This document shows positions 1 through 10,335 of a stretch of 64,000 bases of DNA, one piece after another; within the stretch, counting starts at the first letter, position 1, and each line of letters opens with the position of its first letter. The stretch comes from Favolaschia claudopus (taxonomy: Eukaryota; Basidiomycota; Agaricomycetes; Agaricales; Mycenaceae), in NCBI GenBank assembly GCA_037176885.1, contig JAWWNJ010000224.1, positions 124,001 through 188,000 of the forward strand. The letters run 5' to 3'. The translations under genes and the position numbers were made by a program. Below the pieces are notes generated by a model. The model searched no databases, was not told where the DNA came from, and saw only the letters and a program-made list of their open reading frames with translations.

Positions 1-743
1 TGGGAGCCAGCGAAAATGGTCAACATGTTGCGGTAGACGAAAATCGAGAGTACGTATCAACTCACATTTGTCTACCCCATGTCCTCAGTCTCATCTCTTT
101 TAAACATTAAGCCGTACAGCTCTCCAAGTACCTCATCCTTGCACGCCACCATCGGCCCCCACACGTGCGGTTGTCAGCGTCGTCAACGACGGCACTGTAG
201 ACTGCTAGAAGAATACTATCTTCGCGTTAAAGGCGTACTTATCTCGATGCTCGTCATCCACACGTACCACCTCAAACTGAGAAAGCCATACTGTAAATCC
301 GAGCAGCCTGAGATGTAAGTGAGGAGAGCATGCTGCGACTCTGAGCCCTGGAGGCTTGAGGAGAGGACATGGAGGAAGAGACGAAAAGTCCGAGTCGGTA
401 ATGATCGGCCGAAAATTAACCGTGACTTACCGACCCCACTTCAAGTTTTGTGGTTTTGGCCGTTTGACGGAGGAGTTCGGGAGAGAGGCGCGAGAGCGAA
501 AGCTTATAACTTCAGATAACGTGCATTTTAGAGGTAAATTCCGTGATTTTGCTCCTGATTTTTTTCATCTATGCGTTCAGATGATGATCTTGAGACTTGC
601 GCACAACTTGCGCAGCAAAAATTCCCCGGAACGTGAATATCGCACTTTATATGTTCATGGGGGAGTAAAACTACGTGTCATAGCCTTCACCGCGACTCGA
701 TTCCTGCTCGGACGCACAAAAACAACCGACCCAACAACACGTT
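1..743. other. no recognisable gene
   Basis: I find no conserved domain or convincing exon chain here. Short open frames exist on the plus strand (for example 356-802), but their translations are basic, low in recognisable structure and run into the 3' end of the minus-strand F-box gene. It is probably intergenic or degenerate sequence beyond the outer edge of the inverted repeat. Confidence 0.4.
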
Positions 744-2273
744 TTATTTGCTCGCCCAAAGAACGACCTTGCCCTGATATATCGATCAGCCAAAGAATAT
801 GAAGGGAATGAGCGCGAGCGACAGCACCATTTCGTCTAGACCTTCAATATATATTTCAAGCCCGTCGTCCATCAAAGCACGAAGCTTCTCTGCTATTGCA
901 GGATCTATCGCATGATCTGGACCTTGGTAGTATGTCTGAATGAGGCGGAACGATTCCAATCTGGGTTGCCCGGCGCGGTTGTATGACCTCGACCAAAGCA
1001 TATCGGCCAATGCTGCAAACGGGACCACCGTTCCGCAACGCAGAAGATACAGGGACCGCATGTTCGGCAAGAAAGCGGAGTCTCCACCGATTCGGTTGAA
1101 AAATTGCTCCAGCTCACCCAGAGACCAGTCGATGTCTGGAACGCTGACATGACCAGCTATCCCAATGGCCTTCGACTCGAGAGCGTACATGGTCAGATGT
1201 TGCTCCGCGTCCCCAGGCAAGGATACAGATTCCAAGGTGCAATGCGATCGTTTGGCAAACGTGAGCAGCGCATCCGCATCTTCCGCCATACCTATCTCAC
1301 CGATTCCGAGGGAACGAAGCTTGGGAAGCGTGACACAGGAGAGGGCTTTTGGAATGTAGCCGTATTTGCTCGGAAGCACAAGCCTATGCACGCGACCTAG
1401 GACAACTGGCAGAGTCTCACTAGAAGCAGAGCCGTACAGATCGATGGACAGCTCTTCGAGGCCCTCGGTGAGGTGCAAAATCGCGATACCGTTGGTGATT
1501 TTTTGGCCGGAAAGGGTGAGATGCGTCAGTTGAGCCCAAGGAAGGGTGATCTTTTCTGGTGGCAAATAGTGTAGAATTACTTTCCGAAGTTCGGGTGCAT
1601 CAGAGAATGCAGAAATGGGGGCCGTCGTCGTAAAGTCACTCGGTCCTTTCCACCAAACACCGAATTCGTGCAGGAGTGGAGTTCTTCCCCGAACAGTGTC
1701 GACGAGAGTGGAGATGGATGTCCAATCGCCACCTATGCAGCATTTGAGGACCTGCCAATGGGCTGAATGTGGAACGACTGCCGGAAATAAATTGCTGAAG
1801 TGGCGTGCATCAGTAAGGTCGAGATAAAGCATTTGATTGCCAGCGCGTGAAAGCCAGGATTCGAGGAGTTTCCGCCACTTTGGCCGACCAAGGTGGCGGC
1901 CCGAGGCGTAGACTCGGCACCACATGGAATGTGTATTAATTGCAATGTTTCGCCAAGCTCTGCAGACTTGGGACAGAATCAGCGGCCCATTGTCGTGTGC
2001 TGTGCGTAGACTGCAAAGAGGAAGCCCGTCTACATCAAGAAGGGCTTCATTAAAGTGGTGTGCGAATATCTCGGAGGTTATTTCGACAGGAAGAGTGAGG
2101 ATGGGGTATACGATGGCGTCTAGAGCGTTTGCCACCGGTTTTCGCGCTGTTTCGAGTTGCTCGATTCGCGCGTGCAGTTCGTGGAGTTCGGAGTCGATCT
2201 CAGCGAGACGTGCTCTGAGAGCAGATCTAGAAGCAGGGGATTCAATGTCGGTGTACTGGTTGACTGGATCCAT
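744..2273 (-). CDS. F-box-like protein with N-terminal coiled coil (copy 1)
   Basis: Two exons, complement(744..773, 828..2273), about 491 aa. From the N terminus: a short polar stretch, a heptad-rich helix (LRARLAEIDSELHELHARIE, about residues 18-37), then an F-box-like core (YPILTLPVEITSEIF) and a CRAW motif, followed by leucine-rich strands with PEKITLPWAQLTHLTLS in the middle. This family is strongly expanded in Agaricomycetes and is assumed to recruit substrates to SCF ubiquitin ligases; no substrate can be inferred. I chose the ATG at 2273 because paralogues start at the same place (MDPV...). The 54-nt intron near the 3' end (GTGCTG...ATCAG) swaps an unlike read-through tail for a short last exon, as in copy 2. 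It is the outer gene of inverted-repeat arm A; the conserved upstream element lies 74 bp before the ATG. Confidence 0.85.
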
Positions 2274-2346
2274 GCAGTAAAGGCGAAAGCAGGGTGAAAT
2301 TGACGTGAAAGGGCAGATTGGGTCACGCTGTGACACTTCTGTATTT

Positions 2347-2365
2347 GGGAAATATATTGCCAAAA
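2347..2365 (-). promoter_or_regulatory. conserved F-box upstream element
   Basis: Read on the minus strand, this is TTTTGGCAATATATTTCCC, 74 bp before the ATG at 2273. Near-identical sequence at similar spacing precedes three other F-box genes and, at 136 bp, the APH-like kinase. Conservation outside the coding region suggests a promoter or 5' leader element that was copied with the genes. Confidence 0.5.
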
Positions 2366-4866
2366 CGGGACCCCGCATGCCCTCCCCGACGGATAGAGCA
2401 AAAATGAGAACGAGAACTCCGTATCAATTCTAATTCCACGGCCTATGTATACGTAAATATCTGTATTGAAGATTCGCCCTCTGTACTGGCACCAGAAACG
2501 AATACAAGAGGTAGGAATTGCAGCGGAGGTGAGCTACCTAACAACGAGGCATGTCCTTGACGAAGACACTCAATGCAAAGAGAGAGTAAGTTCGCCTGGA
2601 AGGCATTGTCTCGCACACTGCGTCAGCCATACTATGTATAGCTTCAACTGCGCGCCGGGGCCGAGTACCAGTCTCGAGCCTCGACGCACCACGGCGATAG
2701 CTCCAGATACGCATCGGCGTAATGATGCGGGTCCTCGCTCTCGTCGCATCGCGCGTCTACGCATCCCATAGATCAAGGCATGATACAGCTGGAACGCAGA
2801 AGACGATCAAGCATCGGATGATGAGTCGACTGCGCACAGAACGCGCCAGTGCTTCGAAGAAGAGACTTTGAGGAGTTGCGAGTGGGGGGCGACGTTTTAG
2901 ACCCGTGAAGTAGTCGTGCAATCCTAAAGAACCATTGACGGCACCAACGATGGCTCCGCGCCGACGATACCATCTGGACCATAGCTTGTCGCTGCGCCGC
3001 ATGGGATTTCGCTCATCCAATAGTGAAACGCAGACGAAGTGACTCTTTTGAGATCTTGCGATTAGACGAGTCCGCGCCTTGACAGGCAGCAGAAGGCGAT
3101 ATGAAGCAAGCCGAAGTGTTTTTCGTAGGAAGCTCGTATGCGGGTCTGAAAGTTTTTCCAAGCCTCGCTCATGACACATGAGACGTGGCGGGTAGTGCTA
3201 GCAGGGCAGCGCACAAAGCTGCATGTCCATCGAAGTGTATAGCAGAACGGCGGGATTTGTCGACGTAAACTAGCCGCAGCTGATGCCGTATATCTCGCAT
3301 TCCTTCTTCCAAGGCGATGCAGAGTCCACTTCCCCCAACGTGTTCGATGGCAAGATACACTACTTGAAACAGAGCGAAGGGCTTTAGCGTAACATTGGAG
3401 CGACAAGAAAAGACCCATACGCACTGTTCTTACATGCCAACCCCTACGTTCTCCGGACTACTCCTCACACCAACGAATACTTTTCAGATGCAGCGAGCGG
3501 ATCCGTCGTCCTCTATCCGGGAACGAGAAAAGAAAACACCGCGAGAGCGATGGTTGGGGCGTTGGCAGTCGAGGAAGATTATCCACGTCTGTAAGGCGAG
3601 GAAGACCTCAGACTCGAGGACTGTATACTCGCTTTATGCCGCGAGGTGATTCTGCCTTCTGATACCTGCACTCTACTCGTCACCGCTACCGCCGCGCCAC
3701 CCTCGAATCTCGGTCCGTCTGCAAAGATCCAAGTCCCTCCTCGACCTACGATCCTTGGATCGCTCACTCGTTTCGTCGCCACGGTCGTAGCACCAATTAG
3801 GAAGTAAGAAGCATCATCCACCCGAATATTCCATACTCTCCCCTGCCAGCATCAGGAGAGAAGGCACTATGTAAGCTCCGAATCCAGCGGGCCACGGGGA
3901 GAGCGTCCGCTCAGCGCATCCCGACAACGCGGCAGCACCGGCACCCGTTGGCCCATGCATTCACAGCGCAGCTTGGCACCGCCCAAAAGCCGTGATGCCC
4001 CACCAACGATTGAAGCGGTGAGAGAAGGCGGAGAGACACGTCCACACGCTGCAGAACCATGCTCGCTGTGCGAAGGGACAGCCTCCGAATCAAAGGAAGC
4101 CAGAGACAGCGGTGGTTGATTGGGCATGTATAGGGTGGACAGCGACTCCTCGATTTGATCTGGGCAACGACTGCTTCGACAGCAAAACCGTGAGGCTTGA
4201 GGATATTGGTGATACGCTACACCGGATTTGTGTATGAATGTCAGCTTTGACCGAAAGCGTAAGAAGAATATGAGCTGACCGACCGACTAGCTGACAGATT
4301 GGGAGACGAGCCGGCTTTGAGAACGGAGTGGAGCGTGATCTGCTGCAGACTTGGGCTGAGGGGGCGGCGTTTGCGCAGGCGGAGCGTTTGAATGTTGCGT
4401 CATACGGCTAGCTATCCACGGTAGACCCGCGACCGTCGAACGAGGGCTACGGCGGGCCCTTCGCCTCGCGCCTCAGCCACCTCAAACCTTAGCAGGTAAC
4501 AAGATAGCCGGAGGGAGACATCTGTCTGCATACGATCCATGTGTGTGGCAAAATTGCAGGAGGAAAGGGGGAGCGGGGGGGAGCGAGCGAAGCAGCAGAG
4601 AAAAACACGCGTCATATGACCGCACAGAACCATCTTGCAGACGAAAAACGATGGAGACTTCTGCATGGCGGAGTACTAGCAGGCCGAGGAATGCCGAGCA
4701 TCCCGCAACATGTGCACCAGTATACTTGGACGGGAAGCACGAACGCCAAATTCGGAGGTGGAGGATATAATGCCTGTCCGACAAAAAGAGGGCAAACGGC
4801 GGCGGGTGGGTATCGTTGTCGATGGGAAGGAGCAGCTCGGTCTGCCGCTGCGTCTTGGATGTGGTG
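2366..4866. other. arm A spacer with unresolved exon-like segments
   Basis: This stretch between the F-box gene and the GTPase copy is homologous to 10081-11926. On the minus strand there is a plausible intron (donor GTAAGAAC at 3433, acceptor ending at 3360) with a counterpart at 11108 in arm B. It is followed by an open segment (3169-3359) whose translation resembles arm B in more than one frame, so the frame cannot be fixed. Another intron-like boundary (3' end about 4220, minus) precedes a translation beginning RITNILKPHGFAVEAVVAQI. On the plus strand an alternative exon (about 4298-4408) starts after CTGACAG. I recognise no protein family and think this is one or two decayed genes. Confidence 0.35.
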
Positions 4867-5663
4867 TCACACAACGACACAACTCCGTCGGCTTCTCGTC
4901 GGTTCGGGGCACTGTTTTCTTTTCTGAGCTTTGTGAGCAATGGCACTCTGAAGAGCCTGAAAAGTTGAGATAGGTAGTCAATTTCCTGACGCAGCAACTC
5001 TCCGGGAGGAAGACACAAGAATCTGGACTCACCAGGTCGAACACTGGCCGTACGTCTTTGGCGCTCTCCCGCAAATCGCGACTAGGCTCGGCTGAACATT
5101 CAAAATATCCTTTCGCCCCAATTTCGAACGCTAGCTTCTCCCCATGGGCGTGCGATATACTCTCTCGTCCGCCCTCAGCATCAGAGCCACGCAAATCGAG
5201 GTGCGTTGCCACTACAATGCAAGGCGCGCCTGGACGATAGTGATTTGCCTCTTGAATGTAGTCGTCCCGGATAGAAGCCAACGATCTTGGAAGTGCGAGG
5301 CTAAAACATAGGACAAAGACGTCTGCTTGTGAGGCAGCACGGCGGAAACGTGTGGGTTCCGCGCTTCCTGAAAACGCAGAGATATCGAGTACTTCGAAAC
5401 CGTAAGTTTTGTCTTTGACCATGTAATGCATGATTGCCCAGTCGTTAACCAGCTGTATCTCAGTGATTAGTCATCCGACGCTGCTTGAAATCGCGATGCG
5501 CACCGGCCAACCCTCACCGAATGGCGAGTAGGCAAACAAGTTGAGTAGTCTCGTCTGTTTCGCGGTGAGATGCGTCGGGTCATAGAGCAGAAGCGGCCAA
5601 ACCAGCCTTCCCGACGCCGGTGTCGCCTAACAGAACGCATTTGACGGGCGTAAGGTCTTGCAT
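4867..5663 (-). pseudogene. Rho-family-like small GTPase, copy 1 (frameshifted, CaaX box kept)
   Basis: Exons are complement(4867..4956, 5033..5452, 5504..5663), with introns of 76 and 51 nt. The start MQDLTPVKCVLLGDTGVGKA matches the Rho/Cdc42 N terminus, but the P-loop ends GKA instead of GK[ST]. Exon 2 has an altered DTAGQ region (LDISAFSGSAE), ADVFVLCFS, THLDLRG in place of the guanine-specificity TKxD motif, and ECSA. The last exon ends with a basic stretch and SCVVV-stop, a prenylation-type CaaX box. Exon 1 is 160 nt, one base too long, and the P-loop frame reaches TGA eight codons after the lysine. The shift is shared with copy 2, so it predates the duplication. A protein starting downstream would lack the nucleotide-binding loop. 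Either a pseudogene or an inherited assembly error. Confidence 0.7.
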
Positions 5664-6167
5664 GAGGAGGAGGAAAGCAAGCTGTTTGGTCTTGGTGTTT
5701 CGGGCGATGCCCAGCGAAACGATCGCATCAATTGATCAATGATGGCTGGAACTTGAACCACGTAAGTACTGTACTCCACCACGTCTTCAACATTGAACAA
5801 ACAGCGCAATGCCCATAGTTTCCGTTCCATCCGAGCTCTCTCCATTTTGAAAACTCGTGCCCTTTTTTCCGAATCCTGTAATTTCTCTTAATTTTAGCGG
5901 GCTGAACAGAAATCGCAGAAAAGCGCTAGCGCAGAAACCTCCACACGATAAGATCTAAAAACCTTCTACTCTTCGACGATTATTGAACATCAAGGATGCG
6001 ACCTTCCGCTGCGATTGAGTTTCCGGACTGCTAACTCTCGAGCTCAACTCTCAGCCATGGCGGGCACATTTCGCAAACAACTCAAGTGCATCTGATCTCC
6101 CTCGGAAAACCACGTGGATTCTCTCTATTTGACTCACTTCTGCACTTGCTTGGTTAACGAGTACGAT
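5664..6167. other. intergenic, edge of inverted repeat
   Basis: Non-coding as far as I can see. The inverted-repeat homology ends near 5715. The rest is AT-richer sequence that could hold divergent promoters for the GTPase copy (-) and the GNAT gene (+). No clear motif is recognised. Confidence 0.35.
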
Positions 6168-6860
6168 ATGCCATTAGCTCTCCTTCCCGCGACCTCCCCG
6201 GAATTTCGAGCGCGATGTATCCTCATTCGCAAAGCTGTAATTATTTGGAGAACTCGCGAAATCGCCTGACTTCTTAATAATGGAGTATCCCAATAGGTCT
6301 TCGTAGAAGAACAAGGCTACACCCAGCTCATCGAAGACAATCGCCCGTTTGTTCCATGGCTCTGTCTTGACTGCTTCACTCACTCTGACATCCCAGAGAC
6401 GACGACATCGCAATCCACTTTCTCCTCATCAACGGCGACGATCACGCTGCTTCTCTCCCCGACCTCTCGCCCCTGGGTACCGTCCGCCTCTTCCTACAAC
6501 CACCCACCATCACAAAAGATACTCCCAATAACATCGCACCGCCCACCACAGTTTACTTCATCTCGCGTCTCGCCGTCCTCCCCCAATTTCGGGGCAACGG
6601 AACCGGCGCGCAATTCGTCCGTCTTCTCGAGGAATGGATCCTCAAACAAGTACAAGTGGGTCGCTGTGTTGTGAGCCTCGACGCGCAGCGTGGGACCTAC
6701 GGGTTTTATGAGAAGTACGTCGTCACTGCTAATGTTCTCTCGAGAAGATTGGTGATAATTATATGAATCATCTAGAATTGGATATCTCAGAGAAAGCGAG
6801 GAGTTTTTGAAGGAGGAGAAAATCCCTCATATCAACATGCGAAAGGTCTTGCGGGAATAA
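6168..6860 (+). CDS. GNAT-family N-acetyltransferase
   Basis: Four exons, join(6168..6236, 6297..6346, 6397..6714, 6776..6860), give 522 nt and 173 aa; all junctions keep frame and have canonical GT-AG borders (introns 60, 50, 61 nt). The protein opens with an IRKAVFVEEQGYTQLIEDN stretch typical of GNAT enzymes. It continues with GTVRLFLQP and the acetyl-CoA-binding motif A region YFISRLAVLPQFRGNGTG, where R-G-N-G-T-G matches Q/RxxGxG/A. It ends GFYEKIGYLRESEEFLKEE...PHINMRKVL, the usual C-terminal strand. Family knowledge implies transfer of acetyl from acetyl-CoA to an amine; the substrate is unknown. The gene lies in the spacer between the inverted-repeat arms and looks intact. Confidence 0.85.
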
Positions 6861-7250
6861 AACAGCAATTAATTTTCCATATTCGGTAGCTTAGATTGAC
6901 TAAATAGAACGCCGGCGACTCATCCTATTCTCTCAGAGCCTCGATATTGACTGATCCTCTGCGCGATCCACAGCATAAGGACGAATAACATTGCGAAGAC
7001 CGCCACGCGTTTTCAATTGAGGGATTTAGAATAAAGAGCAAGAACGATTTCATGAAGATGCAACGCGGATTGAGTACTGAGCAGACACCAAAAGAAAAGC
7101 AAAGTTAACATTGGATCTGTATATTGCATATCTGTATTCCAAATCATCCTACTTCAACCAACAACTTTCAAGCCCTTTGTGGCGCCTCCAGTTTCGAGAA
7201 CTGGAAAATGCGCATCCACATACTCCCGAGTAGCTTTCGCTACATCGTAA

Positions 7251-8824
7251 TCAATTATAGAAGTCACGATTTCCTCCGCTGCAAGAAACTCAGTATCAAC
7301 ATCTCAAAGAGAAAACAAATAGAAAAATCTTACACCGGAAATACTCCCCACCCCTCGCCGGCTTCACCGCATTCAAAACCGACTCCCGACTAACAAACTC
7401 CCCCCTCTCCTTCCTCAGCTTCTCATAGGCCTCCAACCTCGTGGGCACATCTTCCTTCGCCACGCCAAAAGGAAGCAGATACCCCAACGCCGCAGCGTCT
7501 TCAATCGCCATCGCCGCGCCTTGGCCTAGCGTCGGGAGCGTCCCGTGCGCCGCGTCGCCGAGGAGGGCCGTGCGTCCGCGAGTCCATGCGGGGAGGACAG
7601 GTACGACACGGACTTGCCAGCGCAGGATGGGCGTTCTCAGAGGGAGGGAGAGGAGGCGGAGGAATTTCGGGTGGAAGGAGGCGAACTTCCGGCGGACTTC
7701 GTCGAGAGTCGTCGTACTGTTCCAGTCTGAGTCAAAATCCAAATCAGCTTCTATGTATGTATATACGAATGTAGAAAAGGAAATCGACCTTCAGACTCCT
7801 GCTCCAAATCAGCGTAGAACCCGACGAAGTTGACGAGGGTCCCGTTCCTGCAGGGATACGTGAAGAAGAACTTGACCTCCGTGTCTTCGTCGTCCCGCGG
7901 GGGCAGCCTGACGTTTCTGGCGCCGTGCATGCCTTGGGTGAACCATTTCAGTTCTTCTATGGCGCGGATATTCGAGGCGTCGAAGAGGCAGCGGAAACAC
8001 ATCCAGCCTGAGGCGGGGGGTTTCACGACGTGCCCGAGGATGCTGGTGCGGACGACGGACTGAAGTCGAATTGAGATTCAAAAATTTAGCTGGCACAATT
8101 CATTCAATAAAAGGCGTCAGACACCCACGCGTATCCCGTCAGCCCCAATGACGACGTCGGCAGCGATGACCGCGCCTCCCGCCAGAGTTACCGTTCCCGC
8201 CTCCGCATCGCAGGCGACGATCTTTGTGTCGAGGAGGAGTTTGGCTGGAGGCGATGCGGAGACGGTTTCGTCTGTTGCGAGGCGGCGGAGTTCTCGATGG
8301 AGGTCGTTGCGGTGGCAGGATAGAGATTGCTTTGCCGAGGGATGAACAATTTTCCAAGATATGTTCTTAACTTTGAGAGACTTACACGGGCTTCTCTGCG
8401 CATCGATTCGGGTAAGGGACGCTCGGTGCCGGTTCCGCTCTCTGCGTCGAAGATGACAACCTAAGAAGAAAAATTGAATTCAAATTTCAGTATCATTGAC
8501 TGTGAGGTGGTTGAAGCGTAGGTAATAACGCACCCCGTCGAATTGCGCCGCATTCAAATTCTGGCGCGTGAATCCCTCGAAGGATTCGAGAACGCGCAAG
8601 GCGTTGCGCTGGACGGTGATGCCGGCGCCGATTTCGGTCTTTGCTTGGGAAGTTTCGAAAATCTGTAGAAGATAAAAAATGAATGAGCGAGCGAGTCGAA
8701 AATTGAGGCTCACTGTGACGAGATGTCCATGGCGTCGGAGAGCAATAGCGGCTGCGAGCCCACCAATACCGGCGCCGACGATGGAGATGTTGAGTGGGTG
8801 AGGAGGTTGTTGAGTGGGAGACAT
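7251..8824 (-). CDS. FAD-dependent monooxygenase (salicylate-hydroxylase-like), copy 1
   Basis: Seven exons, complement(7251..7279, 7334..7726, 7789..8059, 8129..8329, 8386..8460, 8534..8662, 8714..8824), about 402 aa. Seen in order: FAD Rossmann motif GAGIGGLAAAIALRRHGH (residues about 16-33), IFETSQAKTEIGAGITVQ, CHRNDLHREL, the DG motif VVIGADGIRSVVR, and the GD motif GRTALLGDAAHGTLPTLGQG. This is the class A flavoprotein hydroxylase family (NAD(P)H-dependent ring hydroxylation); the substrate cannot be read. The ATG at 8824 places the Rossmann strand normally. The last exon ends early (…EEIVTSYN-stop). One base off, to 7154, the sequence reads IIDYDVAKATREYVDAHF, a family-like C terminus, so a single-base insertion near 7260 probably truncated the tail; the domain core is intact. 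Its paralogue is at 25530-27091. Confidence 0.85.
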
Positions 8825-9273
8825 GGGGTTTAGATATTCAAGTTGAATTTTACACATGTTGAAACTTCGCTATTAAATATTCTTTTCGTCCGCGTATACG
8901 GACGCTGACGAGTCTTGCTGAGGTGTTTTATGCCGCCTGTTTCGTAGGAGCACGCACGAGACGGACGGTGCGTTGTGGAACGGACTATCCATAAGCGAAT
9001 TGCCCTCCCTGCTGTAAGAGACCACAATAATGTTGCTCGCGAATTTGACCAGATGTTGCGAGAAAAAATGACAGGACTTCTCGCTACGTCTGCTTACCTT
9101 GAGTTTTGTAAGGAAATGAGAGAAATTCAACGGAAGGCGTGTGCTGAACCCGCAAAATGAGGATCCCGATCATCGTGGTCACGGACAGGTGGACGAGTTT
9201 CGGCCGATGTTCGGATGAATGGTCATCGCCCGAAACAGCCCGAACACCCAAACAGCTTGCTTCCCTCCACGTC
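8825..9273. other. intergenic, second inner edge of inverted repeat
   Basis: Likely 5' flank of the FAD monooxygenase (-). Homology with the GTPase upstream region begins at about 9222. No gene recognised. Confidence 0.35.
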
Positions 9274-10335
9274 ATGAATGAGCGTGAGCCCGTCAAATGC
9301 GTTCTGTTAGGCGATACTGGCGTCGGGAAGGCTGGTTTGGCCGCCTCTGCTCTATGACCCGACGCATCTCACGGAGAAATAGACGAGACTGCTCAACTTG
9401 TTTGCCTACTCGCCGTTCGGTGAGGGTTGGCCGGTGCGTATCGTGGTTTCAAGCAGCATCGGAAGACTAATCACTGGGATCCAGCTGGTTAACGACTGGG
9501 CAATCATGCATTGCATGGTCAAAGACAAAACTTACGGTTTCGAAGTACTCGATATCTCTGCATTTTCAGGTAGCGCGGAATCCACACGTTTCCGTCGTGC
9601 TGCATGCTCACAAGCAGACGTCTTCGTCCTATGTTTCAGCATCGCGGTTCCAAGCTCGCTGGCTTCTATCCGAGACAACTACATCCAAGAGGCAAGTCAC
9701 TATCGTCCAGGCGCGCCTTGTATTGTAGTGGCGACGCACCTCGATTTGCGTGGCTCTGATGCTGAGGGCGGACGAGAGAGTATATCGCACGCCCATGGGG
9801 AGAAGCTAGCGTTCGAAATTGGGGCGAAAGGATATTTTGAATGCTCAGCCGAGCCTAGTCGCGATTTGCGGGAGAGCTCCAAAGACGTACGGCCAGTGTT
9901 CGACCTGGTGAGTCCAGATCTTAGTGTCTTCCTCCCGGATAGTTTGTTGCGTCAGAAAATTGACTACCCATCTCAACTTTTCAGGCTCTTCAGAGTGCCA
10001 TTGCTCACAAAGCTCAGACAAAAAACAATGCCCCGAACCGACGAGAAGCAGACGGAGGTGTGTCGTTGTGTGACACCACATTCAAGACGCAGCGGCACAC
10101 CGAGCTGCTTCTTCCCGTCGACGACGATACCCACCCGCCGCCGTTTGCCCGTTTTTTGTCGTACAGGCATTATATCCTCCACCTCCGATTTTGGCGTTCG
10201 TGTCGACTCGTACATACTTACAAGCTGCTTCGCTCGCTCTCCCCTCCCCTTTTCCTCCCGCAATCTTGCCACACACATGGATTGTATGCAGACAGATGCT
10301 TCCCTCCGGCTATTTTGCTACCTGCTAGGGTGTGA
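9274..10335 (+). pseudogene. Rho-family-like small GTPase, copy 2 (degenerate)
   Basis: Exon equivalents are 9274..9433, 9485..9921 (approximate end) and an exon from about 9984, with the same two introns as copy 1; the 51-nt intron 9434-9484 has an ACTAAT branch site. It carries the same one-base excess in exon 1 as copy 1. It also has an in-frame TAG in exon 1 where copy 1 has CAG, and a one-base deletion just after the ALQSAIAHKAQ segment. That deletion removes the basic tail and CaaX box and lets the frame run on to 10335. The retained blocks (ADVFVLCFS, THLDLRG, ECSA) match copy 1. I infer a pseudogene that decayed further than its sister. Confidence 0.7.

Larger units (their letters stand above)
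828..5715 (-). repeat. inverted duplication, arm A
   Basis: This segment is the reverse complement, with divergence, of 9222-13480. Matching order on the two strands: F-box gene, a stretch containing CCGCTGCAATTCCTACCTC, exon-like segments, and the Rho-like GTPase. The inner edge is near 5715, where ATCGCCCGAAACA occurs in both arms. Arm A is about 0.6 kb longer than arm B, mainly because of extra sequence around 2.6-3.2 and 3.65-4.1 kb. Confidence 0.75.

Noticed and set aside
5580..5640. A 48-nt intron (GTTTGG...AACAG) that would rescue the GTPase frameshift
   Set aside because: The resulting frame does not match the downstream conserved exon and soon reaches a stop.
9434..9484. In-frame reading through the GTPase intron as extra coding sequence
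   Set aside because: It has GT-AG borders and an ACTAAT branch site, the same element in copy 1 contains a stop, and removing it joins family-like sequence.
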